Assembly: GCA_013054445.1 (NCBI GenBank)
Contig: JAAMPI010000957.1
Location: forward strand, 1 to 22,241
Source: Cudoniella acicularis
Lineage: Eukaryota > Ascomycota > Leotiomycetes > Helotiales > Helotiaceae
DNA length: 22,241 nt
Reading direction: 5' to 3'
Shown: positions 12,079 through 21,996 of the stretch, in pieces
Position numbering within the stretch: the stretch's first letter is position 1
Layout of the letters: the number at the start of each line of letters is the position of its first letter
Notes under the pieces: generated by a model
Databases searched by the model: none
Seen by the model: the letters and a program-made list of their open reading frames with translations, nothing else
What the model was told of the DNA's origin: nothing
Translations under genes and position numbers: made by a program

Positions 12079-14054
12079 ATGGCCACCACAATTTACAAAA
12101 AGCTCTTCAAAAAAACGCCCAAAGATCCTGTACCATGCGAACATCGACGAAATGAAAGTCAGCTTTCTGACATGTCTCTCAATAAGCTGACTGCTTTGCA
12201 GTCACAAGAAAAGAATGGAGCTGAAAGCCTCGACCAAAACACCAGTTCTGAATGTCATTCTTCATGCGAGGTCTGTAAGAATCAGAAGCGGGAATCGAGA
12301 CGGTATCGTTGGAAAGTCATCATTGGCCTCTTTTTTCCGTTCTTGGTGCAAGCACTTGACACGACAATCATTGCATCAGCCCTTCCATATATTGCTTCGG
12401 ATTTTAGTGAGTTGCCGAGAATATTTGTGGCTGCCATTTAGCGAAATAACTTACATTACTGATGCAATTGCAGAGCAATTATCCCAGCTGAATTGGATCG
12501 TCTCGGCTTTCAACCTTACCCTCGCTACCTTCGTTCCATTTTGGGGACAATTTTCGGATATTTGGGGCAGATATGCAGCAATTCAGACCGCCTTGACTGC
12601 TATGATTGTCGGGAGCATTCTTTGTTCAGCAGCTCCGGTCACAGAATTTGCAATGTTGCTACTTGGAAGAGCGTTTCAGGGAATTGGATGTGCGGGTCTT
12701 ATGATCGTCTCGAAAGTTATCTTGGCCGATAAAGTATCACTGAAAGAAAACGCTCGAAATAATACGCTCTTCACGATCGTTGGCGGAATCGGATATGGTA
12801 TCGGACCTGTTATTGGAGGATACTTCACAGAAGCAAATTGGAGGTGGTGTTTCATCATTAATATTCCAATTGGGGTTATTGGTCTTGTCCTGGCACATTT
12901 CGTCCTTCGTCCGGTATTACTCGGCCCACAAGAAATTACACGAACGGATGGAGTGATTGATGTGGTTGTCTCTCAGGACTTCAAAGCCAGAGTGTTCACA
13001 ATCGATTTTGGGGGCCAGTTTCTATTCCTCTTTGGAATGGGCCTACTCGTTCTAGGTTTAACGTGGGCAGGATCATACTATGCTTGGTCAGACGTTAAAG
13101 TCCTTGCACCGCTCATCATTGGCTGTATTCTGATGATTGCTTTCTGCATATGGGAACACCTCATGCTTCCTGGTTCTCTGTTTGCGCGTCAATGGCCAAC
13201 CCAGAAAGCGATGATTCCGCTCAATCTTGTGTGGACTCGAAACGCGGGCATACTCATGTACATCAACTTTACGACTGGCATGGCCATGTATGCCGTCTTT
13301 TATTTTGTGGGTCTCTATCTTGCGCTTGTCAAAGGCTTCTCCTCCGGCCAATCGGGAAAAAACTTACTCTATTACATGCCCGGACTCGCAGGTATTTTCT
13401 CTTTCCTTATTTCAAGCTGCACATGCTAATAAGACCAAAATAGCTGGCGCCTATATTTCCATGTTCTTTTGCAACAAATGGCCTCGTGCCACCTTTCCAC
13501 CCCTCTTCATGGGAGCCATTCTGCAACCGGTAGGAATTACCCTCCTCGCCATCTTCCTTCGAAGTGGTCATCTTCCATCAATCTACGGCATGCTCGCACT
13601 TGTGGGCGTAGGCACAGGTATCCGATTCATGCCAGGTACTTTACACGGAGTTGCGTATTTCCCTAAGCAGATCGCCTCCATTGTCTCTCTGATGTCTCTA
13701 TCCTTGGATCTCGGCGGCACCCTCTCTACAACCATCCTCCTGAATATTTTCAACAACGTGCTTCGCAACTCCAACCCATCTATCATATTCAACTCTGCCT
13801 CTGACTCGTCTTTCGATAGCATTTCGTCCTTGCCGATCGAGTCGCAGAATTATTTGCGAGATAGAGCGAAGACTGGCATCGTGCTGGGCTTCTTTGCGCT
13901 AAGTGCGTTTGCGTGGTTGGGTGTGCTTGCAGTGATGGGACTGGGAAATGTGAAAATTGCGAAGGAGGAAGGTGAGAAGGATGAGGTGATCAGAGGGAGC
14001 TATATCGTTAGCTTGTTAAGTGGGAAGAAGGGTAAGGTTGTGGAGAATGCTTGA
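12079..14054 (+). CDS. MFS transporter, DHA2 (14-TM) family
   Basis: Plasma-membrane proton antiporter of the drug:H+ family; substrate unknown. Exons 12079-12406, 12474-13391 and 13444-14054 with introns of 67 and 52 bp (the second has a CTAAT branch point), giving an intact 618-residue product. The N-terminal ~75 residues are hydrophilic and cytoplasmic. Membrane segment 1 starts at W78 and contains the DHA2 signature LDTTII (93-98). Motif A is GQFSDIWGR (134-142) and antiporter motif C is GGIGYGIGPVIGG (213-225), followed by NWRWCFIINIPIG. About 14 hydrophobic segments are visible. Intron 1 has no in-frame stop on one path, so an automated call could wrongly extend from an internal start. 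Shares its promoter with a Zn2Cys6 gene, suggesting substrate-induced efflux or uptake. Whether it serves the enzymes to its left is inference. Confidence 0.92.
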
Positions 14055-14335
14055 TGTGGTTTTGCTAGTTGATTGCAATTAAAGGCGTTAATCGGGTATA
14101 GACAGGATAGAAATGGTTAGATGAGGGTCATTGTATCTAGTATTAGAATATTGGTAAATACCTGAAATACCCTTTTACATATCACCCACCGTTATTTGTC
14201 TAATTCGCGAGTGTTCAAGTGGCAGGTGGTAGGTGGTAAGTGGAATTGTATAATTGACGGTGCAATTAACAGTGCGATTAGTATAAATAATCGTGGCAAT
14301 AATCGTGCGATTACACAATATAACTATTCCCACTT
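14055..14335. other. Short gap with low-complexity repeats
   Basis: This is the transporter's 3' flank meeting the 3' end of the opposite-strand HET-like gene. It contains a run of GGTGG/AGGTGG/AAGTGG units around 14224-14242 followed by the GTGCRATTA repeats listed separately. No gene. Confidence 0.55.
14260..14313. repeat. Degenerate GTGCRATTA repeats
   Basis: GTGCAATTA (14260-14268), GTGCGATTA (14272-14280) and GTGCGATTA (14305-14313), with an intervening AATCGTGGCAATAATC, form an imperfect local repeat. Likely a small slippage product. Confidence 0.4.
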
Positions 14336-15022
14336 TTACTGACTATTTTCCACGAATTGCTGCAGTGCTAAGATGGGTCTTGACTGCTTAAGAGAAGCAG
14401 AAGCTTGTTGTTCCGGCAGGTAGGGACCGTGGAGACCATCCGACGTTACTGGTGTCAGACTGATGGCTATACCATTTATGTTCCGGCTAATAGAACCTCT
14501 GGAAAAGCAATAAAGAGGCGTTAGGATTTCACATGAATCTCCAGGTTCAACCTCTTGCATTTCTAACCGCCGAGACACCAGATCGCAAAAAGTGCAGGAT
14601 GCTCTTCTATCGAAAATATCACTGACAAGTCCAAAGCTGTGACTAAAAATATGTTAGAATATCTTTATAGGTACGAAGCTACTGAAAAATTACCGATACC
14701 CATCATCATCCCAAATAGTCTTTTCCAGATCTACTTCCAGATCGCTGTCCCCGCTGCCAGATCGGTCTTCATCGAAGTACCCATCATCATTGGAATTTGG
14801 ATTGTGATTTTGAGTGAAAGTCAGCCTGGAAAACGCATGTTGATATTTTAGCATCCCCGTTTGCAGATAAGAGGCCTTCTGCTCAAAGACCGGTTGTGTG
14901 GAACTTGAACTTGCGTCATTTCGTTCACGCACTTGCTGCTGGGCCCCAGAGTTAGGCTTGTAATATATTTGTTGCTGAAGGCTTGGGAACTTCAAGCTTT
15001 CGCACAGATGGCAGAGAGGCAT
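14336..15022 (-). CDS. HET-protein N-terminal module, short or truncated gene
   Basis: Exons 15022-14694 and 14642-14336, joined by a 51-bp intron with a CTAAC branch point; the product is 211 residues. It begins MPLCHLCESLKFPSL and later has SFGLVSDIFDRRASCTFC followed by DLVSRRLE. Together these resemble the Cys-rich region that precedes the HET domain in many fungal heterokaryon-incompatibility proteins (CxxC at 4-7 and C126/C129). The middle (about 35-105) is polar, Ser/Asp-rich and looks disordered. It stops at 14336-14338 with no HET domain, and none follows before the transporter gene. So it is either a truncated HET gene or a stand-alone module. The neighbour at 15522 is a HET gene lacking this module. 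Function is unknown. Confidence 0.55.
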
Positions 15023-15521
15023 TGTCAGCTTCAGCTAGAAGGATTAGGCTTTCAAGTATAGCTTTTCAAATCTCACGACGTGGCACCAGAATTTTCGTAC
15101 GCTGTGTAACCCTAATCTGGAATATCGTTTTTCCATACTGCATGCAACTATGCCCATGTAATTGGTGACGAGTTCTCGCCAGAGCGAGACCTAGGTCATG
15201 TGATGCATACATGCTTAGATGGACAGAGTCTCTATCTACTCCGGCGCTTATTCATTTTAGATAAATATTCGCTATTCTCCATGGAAATTTGTTGGTGTGC
15301 AAGTACGAATTGATTGTGGTGCTGTGGCTGTCATACGCCGCGCGCCAGCATATGAGTATGTTCTTTCTGGGAAGGCTGTGTGATTGTGTTGCAGGTGGCT
15401 TGGTTTGATCTTCAGCTCCAACGCCTCGCAATTTTGCAAACCCCTTTTCTTATCGATCTCGACCAGATTTAAAATAGACTCATCCCAGGTAGGGTTGGAA
15501 AAGCTGCATCAATATTCAGCA
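15023..15521. promoter_or_regulatory. Divergent promoter of the HET-like pair
   Basis: Five hundred bases separate the two outward-facing start codons. An open frame continues upstream of the plus-strand ATG to about 15384 but contains no ATG, so I treat it as 5' UTR. No clear TATA box or repeat was seen. Confidence 0.4.
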
Positions 15522-17693
15522 ATGGGTCTAATCACCAACCTCATCACGTTCGTTGCATGCTGTTGCGCAGGCTGCCTCATCGCCAGTTTCCAAGTCTGGT
15601 TGATGTTCGGCAAAAGGCCGACTTTCAACCAGGGATTATTTTCAATTACCCCACTGCTCAACGCTCGATATGCTTTCGAAAGCTGCCATGCTAGATATTG
15701 GATGTTCACACAAAGAGCTTTTTGGTCGCTTCAAACAGTGCGAGACATCGGCGGCTTTTCTCCGAACGACTACCAAGGTATACCTCATGAACGATACGCT
15801 TATCGGCGTCTGGACCAAAATGGAGGCACAATTCGTCTGCTGAGAGTGACTCGTTGTCGCAAAGATTTCAACAACCGAGAGCAGTTCCGCCTTGATCTTG
15901 TTGAAGTTCCATTGAACAACCCGGGGTTCAAATATTTGGCTGTCTCATACACCTGGGGAATCGGTACCATGGCTGCAAAAAGCATACCAGTACAATGTGG
16001 TGAAAATCAAAGATTGGACGTCTCTCCTACGGTTTTTTGTATTTTCAAAACTGTGTTGCAGCCTGGGCGCACTCTACACTTATGGATTGATGCGCTGTGC
16101 ATCGACCAGAACAATAATGAGGAGAAGAGACGCCAAGTTGGTCTCATGAGAAAAGTGTATAAAAATGCATTTCAAGTCCTCATCTGTCTCGGTCAACCAA
16201 CGCAAGAAAGCAACCGCGCAATGGACGCGGTATACCCTCTTTACAAAATTTATCAGAATTCTCGAAACAACAAAACACTCGCCCTCTCACCCGCGTTGCT
16301 CCACTTGCCTTCTTTAGGGGAGCTTTTCTGCCATCGTTATTTTTCTCGTATCTGGACCATACAAGAAATAGCCTCTGCTTCTTCAGATATCACGATCCTT
16401 CTCGGAGATCGAGCAGTTCGATATCAGCATCTAATCCACCTCCTATACAATGTCGCCTTCTTCGGGCATGAATCACACATCCGAGGTTTCGACTCTCAAG
16501 TTGCTGGCAAAGGATTCTTTATGCGCCCACCCGAGGGGTTTCGAAACAGTATTTCGACAGCTGAAATGAAAACCAGCCTGTTAGAATCTGTACCACGTCT
16601 CTCCTTCTCCGAAATCATGATGGCAAATTGCCATTTTAAGTCCAGTGATCCTCGGGATAAAATCTACGCTTTGCTTGGATTTATCCGACAGAAGGAAGAC
16701 ATGCCTTTTGATCCGAACTACGATGATGAGAACACAACTGAGAGTTTATACAAAAGGGTGGCTTCTTATCTCCTGCAACAGGATCCATACTTGCTCATAC
16801 TCCAAAGAGCCGGGATCGGGTACCCGAGGTCAGAAGGGTTGGAGAATCTTCCATCCTGGGTTCCGGACTGGAGCTCAATTGACAAAGATGTGAAGAACTT
16901 TGGCCTCCAGAAACGATCTAGGTTCTGCGCAGGTGGTGCCCCAGGTAATCCAGCAAGAGCTATTGGGGATGTTCTCGCTGTTTCTGGGATGGTCTTTGAT
17001 ACGGTTGCGAAGTTGAGCGAGACTAGACCTGCGCCCCCGACACGCAATACTCTTTCCGGGCATGAACTCAAACCCCTCTTCCCTGAAATCGAATCTTCTA
17101 TGAACAGACTCCAAGATCTTGCTCATGAACTCGAAATCGTCAAGTTTAGAGAGGCCTCAGAAAGGTGGTTTCATGAAGCAGAAGATCAAGTCACCTCTCT
17201 TTGCCGTTCCGGATTGAAAGGGTCAGATCAGTCTTGGAAAACTTTAGATGCAAACGTCTATCCGCGTGAAAATCCTACGGAATCTCTGCGTGGAGTCTTC
17301 ACCAAGACACTCGTGGCCAACGAACTCCCTTTGAATGGCACCATAGACGACCCCCTCCGTATGGAGACATACGAAAACGTTCTCTCACTCTACAAGAAAC
17401 CTAATGTTGATGAGTCGATTCATCCGATGACGTTCAATTATAACATCGCTGTTACTGCTGCTACAAGCCAGCGGAGGTTTCTCACTACAGCAAAGGGTCT
17501 TGTTGGATTGGCGTCACCTGGGACACGGGAGGGTGACTGTGTTTGTTTGTTGAAGGGAGCGGTTACACCTTTTGTGTTGAGAAAGAGGGCGGGGGAAGAG
17601 AAAAAGTGGGAAATTATTGGGGAGGCGTATGTGCATGGGCTGATGTATGGGGAAGGGATTCAGGAGAAGATAGAGGAGTTTTTGTTCGTGTGA
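15522..17693 (+). CDS. HET-domain protein with N-terminal membrane-anchor-like segment
   Basis: Single-exon gene of 723 residues. The HET domain is found in proteins that trigger programmed cell death on fusion of incompatible hyphae; its three conserved blocks are all present: LAVSYTWG (139-146), WIDALCIDQN (188-197) and RIWTIQE (276-282). It continues with the usual SSDPRDKIYALLGF segment, a LPSWVPDWS block, and a C-terminal GLASPGTREGDCVCLLKGA region common to this class. Residues about 5-28 (NLITFVACCCAGCLIASFQVW) are strongly hydrophobic and Cys-rich, suggesting a membrane anchor, which is not usual for HET proteins. I chose the first in-frame ATG; the open frame extends upstream only from non-ATG codons. 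The partner that would activate it is not identifiable here. Confidence 0.9.
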   Translation: MGLITNLITFVACCCAGCLIASFQVWLMFGKRPTFNQGLFSITPLLNARYAFESCHARYWMFTQRAFWSLQTVRDIGGFSPNDYQGIPHERYAYRRLDQNGGTIRLLRVTRCRKDFNNREQFRLDLVEVPLNNPGFKYLAVSYTWGIGTMAAKSIPVQCGENQRLDVSPTVFCIFKTVLQPGRTLHLWIDALCIDQNNNEEKRRQVGLMRKVYKNAFQVLICLGQPTQESNRAMDAVYPLYKIYQNSRNNKTLALSPALLHLPSLGELFCHRYFSRIWTIQEIASASSDITILLGDRAVRYQHLIHLLYNVAFFGHESHIRGFDSQVAGKGFFMRPPEGFRNSISTAEMKTSLLESVPRLSFSEIMMANCHFKSSDPRDKIYALLGFIRQKEDMPFDPNYDDENTTESLYKRVASYLLQQDPYLLILQRAGIGYPRSEGLENLPSWVPDWSSIDKDVKNFGLQKRSRFCAGGAPGNPARAIGDVLAVSGMVFDTVAKLSETRPAPPTRNTLSGHELKPLFPEIESSMNRLQDLAHELEIVKFREASERWFHEAEDQVTSLCRSGLKGSDQSWKTLDANVYPRENPTESLRGVFTKTLVANELPLNGTIDDPLRMETYENVLSLYKKPNVDESIHPMTFNYNIAVTAATSQRRFLTTAKGLVGLASPGTREGDCVCLLKGAVTPFVLRKRAGEEKKWEIIGEAYVHGLMYGEGIQEKIEEFLFV

Positions 17694-18556
17694 GAGCGGG
17701 TGTACTCTGCCGTTCCTTTTTGACCTTTGCAAAAGTGCTTCATTTAAGTTCCTATTCCCCATTCTCCAAGCTTCTGGAAGGGCTGGATCATATTATAATT
17801 GCAATTCCAATTTCAATCCCAATTGCTATTCTCATATTCCAAAACACAAAAGCTCTAGGCTTCGGAAATTAAAGAACTCCTAAACTTTCTCACTAAATAT
17901 TCACGGTGACCAATTCTAGGCACGACGCCAGAGCAATGATGTACGTCTCAGCGGAAATTGAAATTGAATTGTTTGAATGTGTATGCCCACTAGGTCTAAC
18001 CTCGTAACCTCGGGTCCTCAACTCGTCACCGCGCAACGGCAAGAAATAATTAAATCAATAGAGGGAGACTCGAAGAACTTTTAATAAAAAACTATCAAGG
18101 ACGCACATCCAGAGTGTTAATCTTATTTCCAGAAGCCTTCTCGAGCGCAAAACACTAGTTCCCCCTTTTCCAAACCCCTAGCTTCGCTTAGCCTTTAAAA
18201 GTGGACCGTGCGCAACATCGGATCTCGTGCTCAGCAGAATCCTCACATTTATGCGCGCGCGTACAATCCTCCAACCATCAACATTATGATGAGAAAACGC
18301 GAACGTGCAACTCTTACAGCAATCAGTGTCCTCGCTGCAAGAAAAAGAGGGTCTTGTGGCAATTTACACGAAGTGTCGGGGGCCATTACGTCGTAAGGCT
18401 CAGGTGATCAAGTGAATCAAATTGTGGTCTGACCATTCACCACGACTATTTTAAGCCTTGCTTTAATCCCAGCAACGCATCACGACAGTAACAGTCCGCC
18501 AAGCCTGATTGCAATCGATCGCCGTTTGGTCGCATGGCTATTTCTCACGAGTTACA
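17694..18556. other. Intergenic stretch between HET gene and K+ channel
   Basis: The HET 3' flank and the channel's promoter. It contains an imperfect CAATTN hexamer repeat (17802-17825) and a short alternating GCGCGCGC tract near 18252. Frames of about 65 codons at 18201-18407 have no support. Confidence 0.5.
17802..17825. repeat. Imperfect CAATTN hexamer repeat
   Basis: Four consecutive units CAATTC, CAATTT, CAATCC, CAATTG in the HET gene's 3' flank. A minor microsatellite. Confidence 0.4.
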
Positions 18557-20666
18557 ATGCCGATGCAGAATCGAAATCGGAGCCGCAGTGATCTGAAGGG
18601 TCTTTTATGGGCTCAAGGGAGCACCGGGAAGAGTGCGTCTGAGGGTTCAGAGAATATTCTTGGGCAAGTCAAACGCTGATCCTGACTCAAATTTATTTCT
18701 AATGATGATTACAGTCGGGAGTGGTTCGCTATTACTGCCTTTCCCTTATTTGCTGGCACTTTCGGGCCAATTGCGACTGCTCTTAACATCTGCGCATTGG
18801 TAAATCCTTGGCGATGTATTTATATTCCTGGCAAAATCCCCATTTATAACGGGGAAATTCCGGATCCTCCTTGGTATATACTCTATCCACTTAAACTGAA
18901 ATTTTCATCTCTAACCGTTTCATTAGGTTAACCGGAATAAATGTTGTCTCGCTCGTTTTTGGGGTTGCAGCAAATATGGCAATGTTGCCTATCAAACACG
19001 ACCGGAAAGAAGTCCAAAGAAGCGCTTTGATTCTAGTTTTTATCAACATCATTGGCGGACTGGTAGCTTCGGTAATCCTTATTTCTCTAGTGATCGCGGC
19101 AAATTTGACGCCCCGGCTTCCAGGCCACGCTTTCACCGAAGCTTACTACTATGCTATTATGTCTTCTGGCCTGTATTTCATCACCTCGACGTTCATCATC
19201 TATACAGCTTTTATGTTGTGGAGAAGCCGACGAACGAAAGAGGAACTTTCGAAGCACTTCACTGGCGGCCATAAAAGCCTCAAGTTACTTACTATTCTGT
19301 TCCTGGCGTATATTCTTCTGGGAGCTCTCGTTTTCAAGAAGATCGAGGGATGGCGGTATATGGATGCGGTTTTTTGGGCAGATGTTACCATACTAACCAT
19401 CGGATTCGGAGACTTCAAGCCTGAGACCCATCTTGGTCGCTGTCTTTTATTCCCCTACGCCGCATTCGGGATCTTCATTCTATTCTTGGTTGTTTATTGT
19501 ATCACACAAGTAGTTTTTGAGCGCGGCGCATCGATGTGGGAAATTCGATTCGAGACGAGGAGAGGATCCGCAAAGTTGCCCAGCGAGATGGCAACGGAAG
19601 CATAAGAAATCTCAGCTGCCTAGGTTCATTATTTTGGAGAAAGAGAAGCAATAAAGATGAATCTCCGAACGACACCATGGAGAAGTCCAGCAACGACTCA
19701 AAGCCATCACCCAACCGGTCCCCAGAGGATCGCAAAAGAGAAGAGCGAGAAGCCCGAGAACGAGATTTCGAAGCAATGAAAGACATCATGGAGCGCTCTC
19801 TGAAACACAGGGTATTCTATTCCATGGCTCTCTGGGGCTTCTTTGCATTGTTTCTCTGGCTTTTCGGCGCTGTGCTGTTTTATTTATCAGGCCGCTCAGA
19901 GGGATGGACATATTTCCAGGCCATTTATTTTACTTTCATTTCCCTCCTCGCCATTGGATATGGAGACGTCACACTGACCACAATGTCTGGGAAAGCAATT
20001 TTCGTCCTTTGGTCTCTTATGGTTGTCCCGACTTTGACGATGTTGATTAGTACTGCCTGTGAAGCAGTGGGCATCCCGTATCTGAAGGGCGCAAGAAAAT
20101 GGTTCAAAAAGAAGCTGTTCCAACGTGGACTTAACAGGGTTCCAACGACCGAGAGGAAAATATCCAGTAAACTACAGGCCTTCCTGTTTCTGAATTCCAC
20201 AAGGCTAACTAATGATATAGGCTCTCATATCAGAATTGAAGAACTTCCACATAACATACACGACAGGAACTACCTCTTGATCCAGGCTATCAAGAACGTA
20301 ATACAGGAGCACATAAAAACCAAAGCGACCGACGCCAAGGTGGAGTACAATTTTGAAGACTGGGAGTATATCTTCTATTTGATGGGCGTGTTTGAATCCA
20401 ACACCTCTAATAGCGAGGAGAAGGGTAATATAAACGGAGGCGGGGCCAGTGGAGATTATAATGAGAAGATGATTGACTGGTTGCATGGGAAGAATCCTTT
20501 GAATGTGAGCGAGACGCTGACAGAATGGATGCTGTTGGAGTTGGTAAATAAATTGGAGAAGGAGTTGGATAGCGTAAGGAAGGATTTGGGCAATACTCAC
20601 GAAGTGACGACGACTTATCAGCCGTTGACGGTGCCGGAGGAGGACGATAAGGTAATTATAGGATAA
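18557..20666 (+). CDS. TOK-type outward-rectifying two-pore K+ channel, probably one frameshift
   Basis: Plasma-membrane potassium channel of the fungal 8-TM, two-pore TOK family. Exons 18557-18663, 18715-18873 and 18927-20666. Intron 1 (51 bp) can only be placed in phase with a GC donor (GCAAGT) and an AG acceptor; intron 2 (53 bp) is GT..AG with CTAAC. Segments: TM1 in WFAITAFPLFAGTFG, then the DPPW-LTGIN junction typical of the family, TM2-TM6, filter 1 TIGFGD (246-251), TM7, filter 2 AIGYGD (about residue 432) and TM8. The soluble C-terminus carries acidic and helical stretches. Around 19536-19540 the frame changes: ERGASM is in one frame, GNSIRDEERIRKVAQ in another. One G missing from a G run is the simplest reading and gives 668 residues. 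A spliced alternative (donor at 19536, acceptor at 19600 or 19615) is possible but has no good branch point. Confidence 0.87.
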
Positions 20667-21996
20667 GAGTTCGATATGAACAGATTATGACACGGAGTTG
20701 TGCAAGTCTCAATTCTATCGCTCTTCTGGGTTTCCCGATCTGGGACGGATTCGAGGACAAGCCGTAATTAAGCTGGGAATCTTTACTTTTTTTGTCCTTT
20801 TCTTAGAGTCTTCAGTGTATGAGTATTATCGACCCTGTCTTGTACCCCCTTGTTAGTATAAGATTTATGTAAAATACTTAAATAGACGGTTCATCATACA
20901 TTTTAACTTAAGTTATAGTGAGATATAATTATCATATTCTAGCATTTATTCTATCTAGGAATATTATCTTAGAAATTAATTAATACGGTATATGGGATAT
21001 TTGACCTTAGATATTCCAGAGACTTTATTTTAGCTCACTAATGATGAGCTAATTTCTTTCCTTATTAGTCACTCGTATTATGCCAAGTTTAAACATGTTC
21101 AGTCAAAGCAGCAAATGAAGAGCGTACCGGCATCTGAGTGAGTTGGCAACCAATAGGCAAGCACACCGTTACTGTGTCACACACCTACATTGCTCTCACC
21201 CCGCATCCGGAGTAACAGCCAACCGCTTGGGTGGGGCTGTTTGGCTGGGGTCTGTGGTCTGTGGTCTTGTTGCCTAGCGTCACCGATTCCTGAATCCCAA
21301 TGTCAAAAGCTACATAATTTTGACTGGATTAACTGTTAAGCATAAACAGCGCCGCTTCAACTAGAAATACCTCATAGCTTGTTTGACGAAGAGAAATGAC
21401 AAAACATTTTTCGAGTTTGGAAGGATGATCCACTGACTATTCCTGCAAAGCGCAACGGGGTTCCGCCTGCAAAGGGTGTTTAAACCTTCGAGAAGACCTC
21501 TTCGAGCGGGTAAGCTATAGCGGAAGCATGATAGCCAAATACGTGACAAACTACAAATTTATCCTAGAGTCATCTTCTAAGTGATGCGCCTCTTGTCTTG
21601 TTGTTAAACGAGTAATTACGGCTCTGGAAAAGCCCCCCCTACTGCCTGACAACAAGGTTGTGTTCAAATCCGGTCACTGCCAGAATACAAGCCGTTTTTG
21701 CGCATCTGTTTCGGATACGAAGACGTCGAAGAGGCCCTGGATGGAGACGAGATTGAGCTTTATTCATCGCCTGGTTGGTCGTCCTCAGTACTTGTACAAA
21801 CTTAAATGCTTTGCTAGAGATTCATTTCAGATTTCCCAACTCCGTGGGATGTTATTGGATGGAGAACGTGTCGCGGCGTCGAGCAGGACTTCTCTTCCCC
21901 GGCATATATGGATTTCTCATGATTACCCATTGAAGAGTGCTTTAAGTCGCATCGACGCCGCCAGGCTGCGGAGTCTCAACTCCCAAAGAGAGTGAT
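20667..21996. other. AT-rich intergenic stretch
   Basis: The channel's 3' flank, then a strongly AT-rich segment (about 20870-21080) and a more mixed segment to the LTR-like start. An acidic reading frame at about 21650-21805 (GYEDVEEALDGDEIELY) has no ATG and no spliced partner. A frame of 111 codons at 21660-21995 has no recognisable domain. Nothing here is supported as a gene. Confidence 0.5.
21030..21052. repeat. 8-bp hairpin in AT-rich DNA
   Basis: TTAGCTCA (21030-21037) pairs perfectly with TGAGCTAA (21045-21052) across a 7-nt loop. It lies about 360 bp past the channel stop codon, too far to be an obvious terminator. Confidence 0.35.

Noticed and set aside
12215..13429. Long open frame starting inside the transporter's first exon region
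   Set aside because: It reads through intron 1 and ends inside intron 2; the spliced model from 12079 contains every DHA2 motif in phase.
15384..15521. N-terminal extension of the HET protein
   Set aside because: The extension has no ATG; the ATG at 15522 is the first in frame and opens the hydrophobic segment.
21590..21680. tRNA-like B-box (GTTCAAATCC)
   Set aside because: There is no acceptor stem, A-box or cloverleaf at the right distance.
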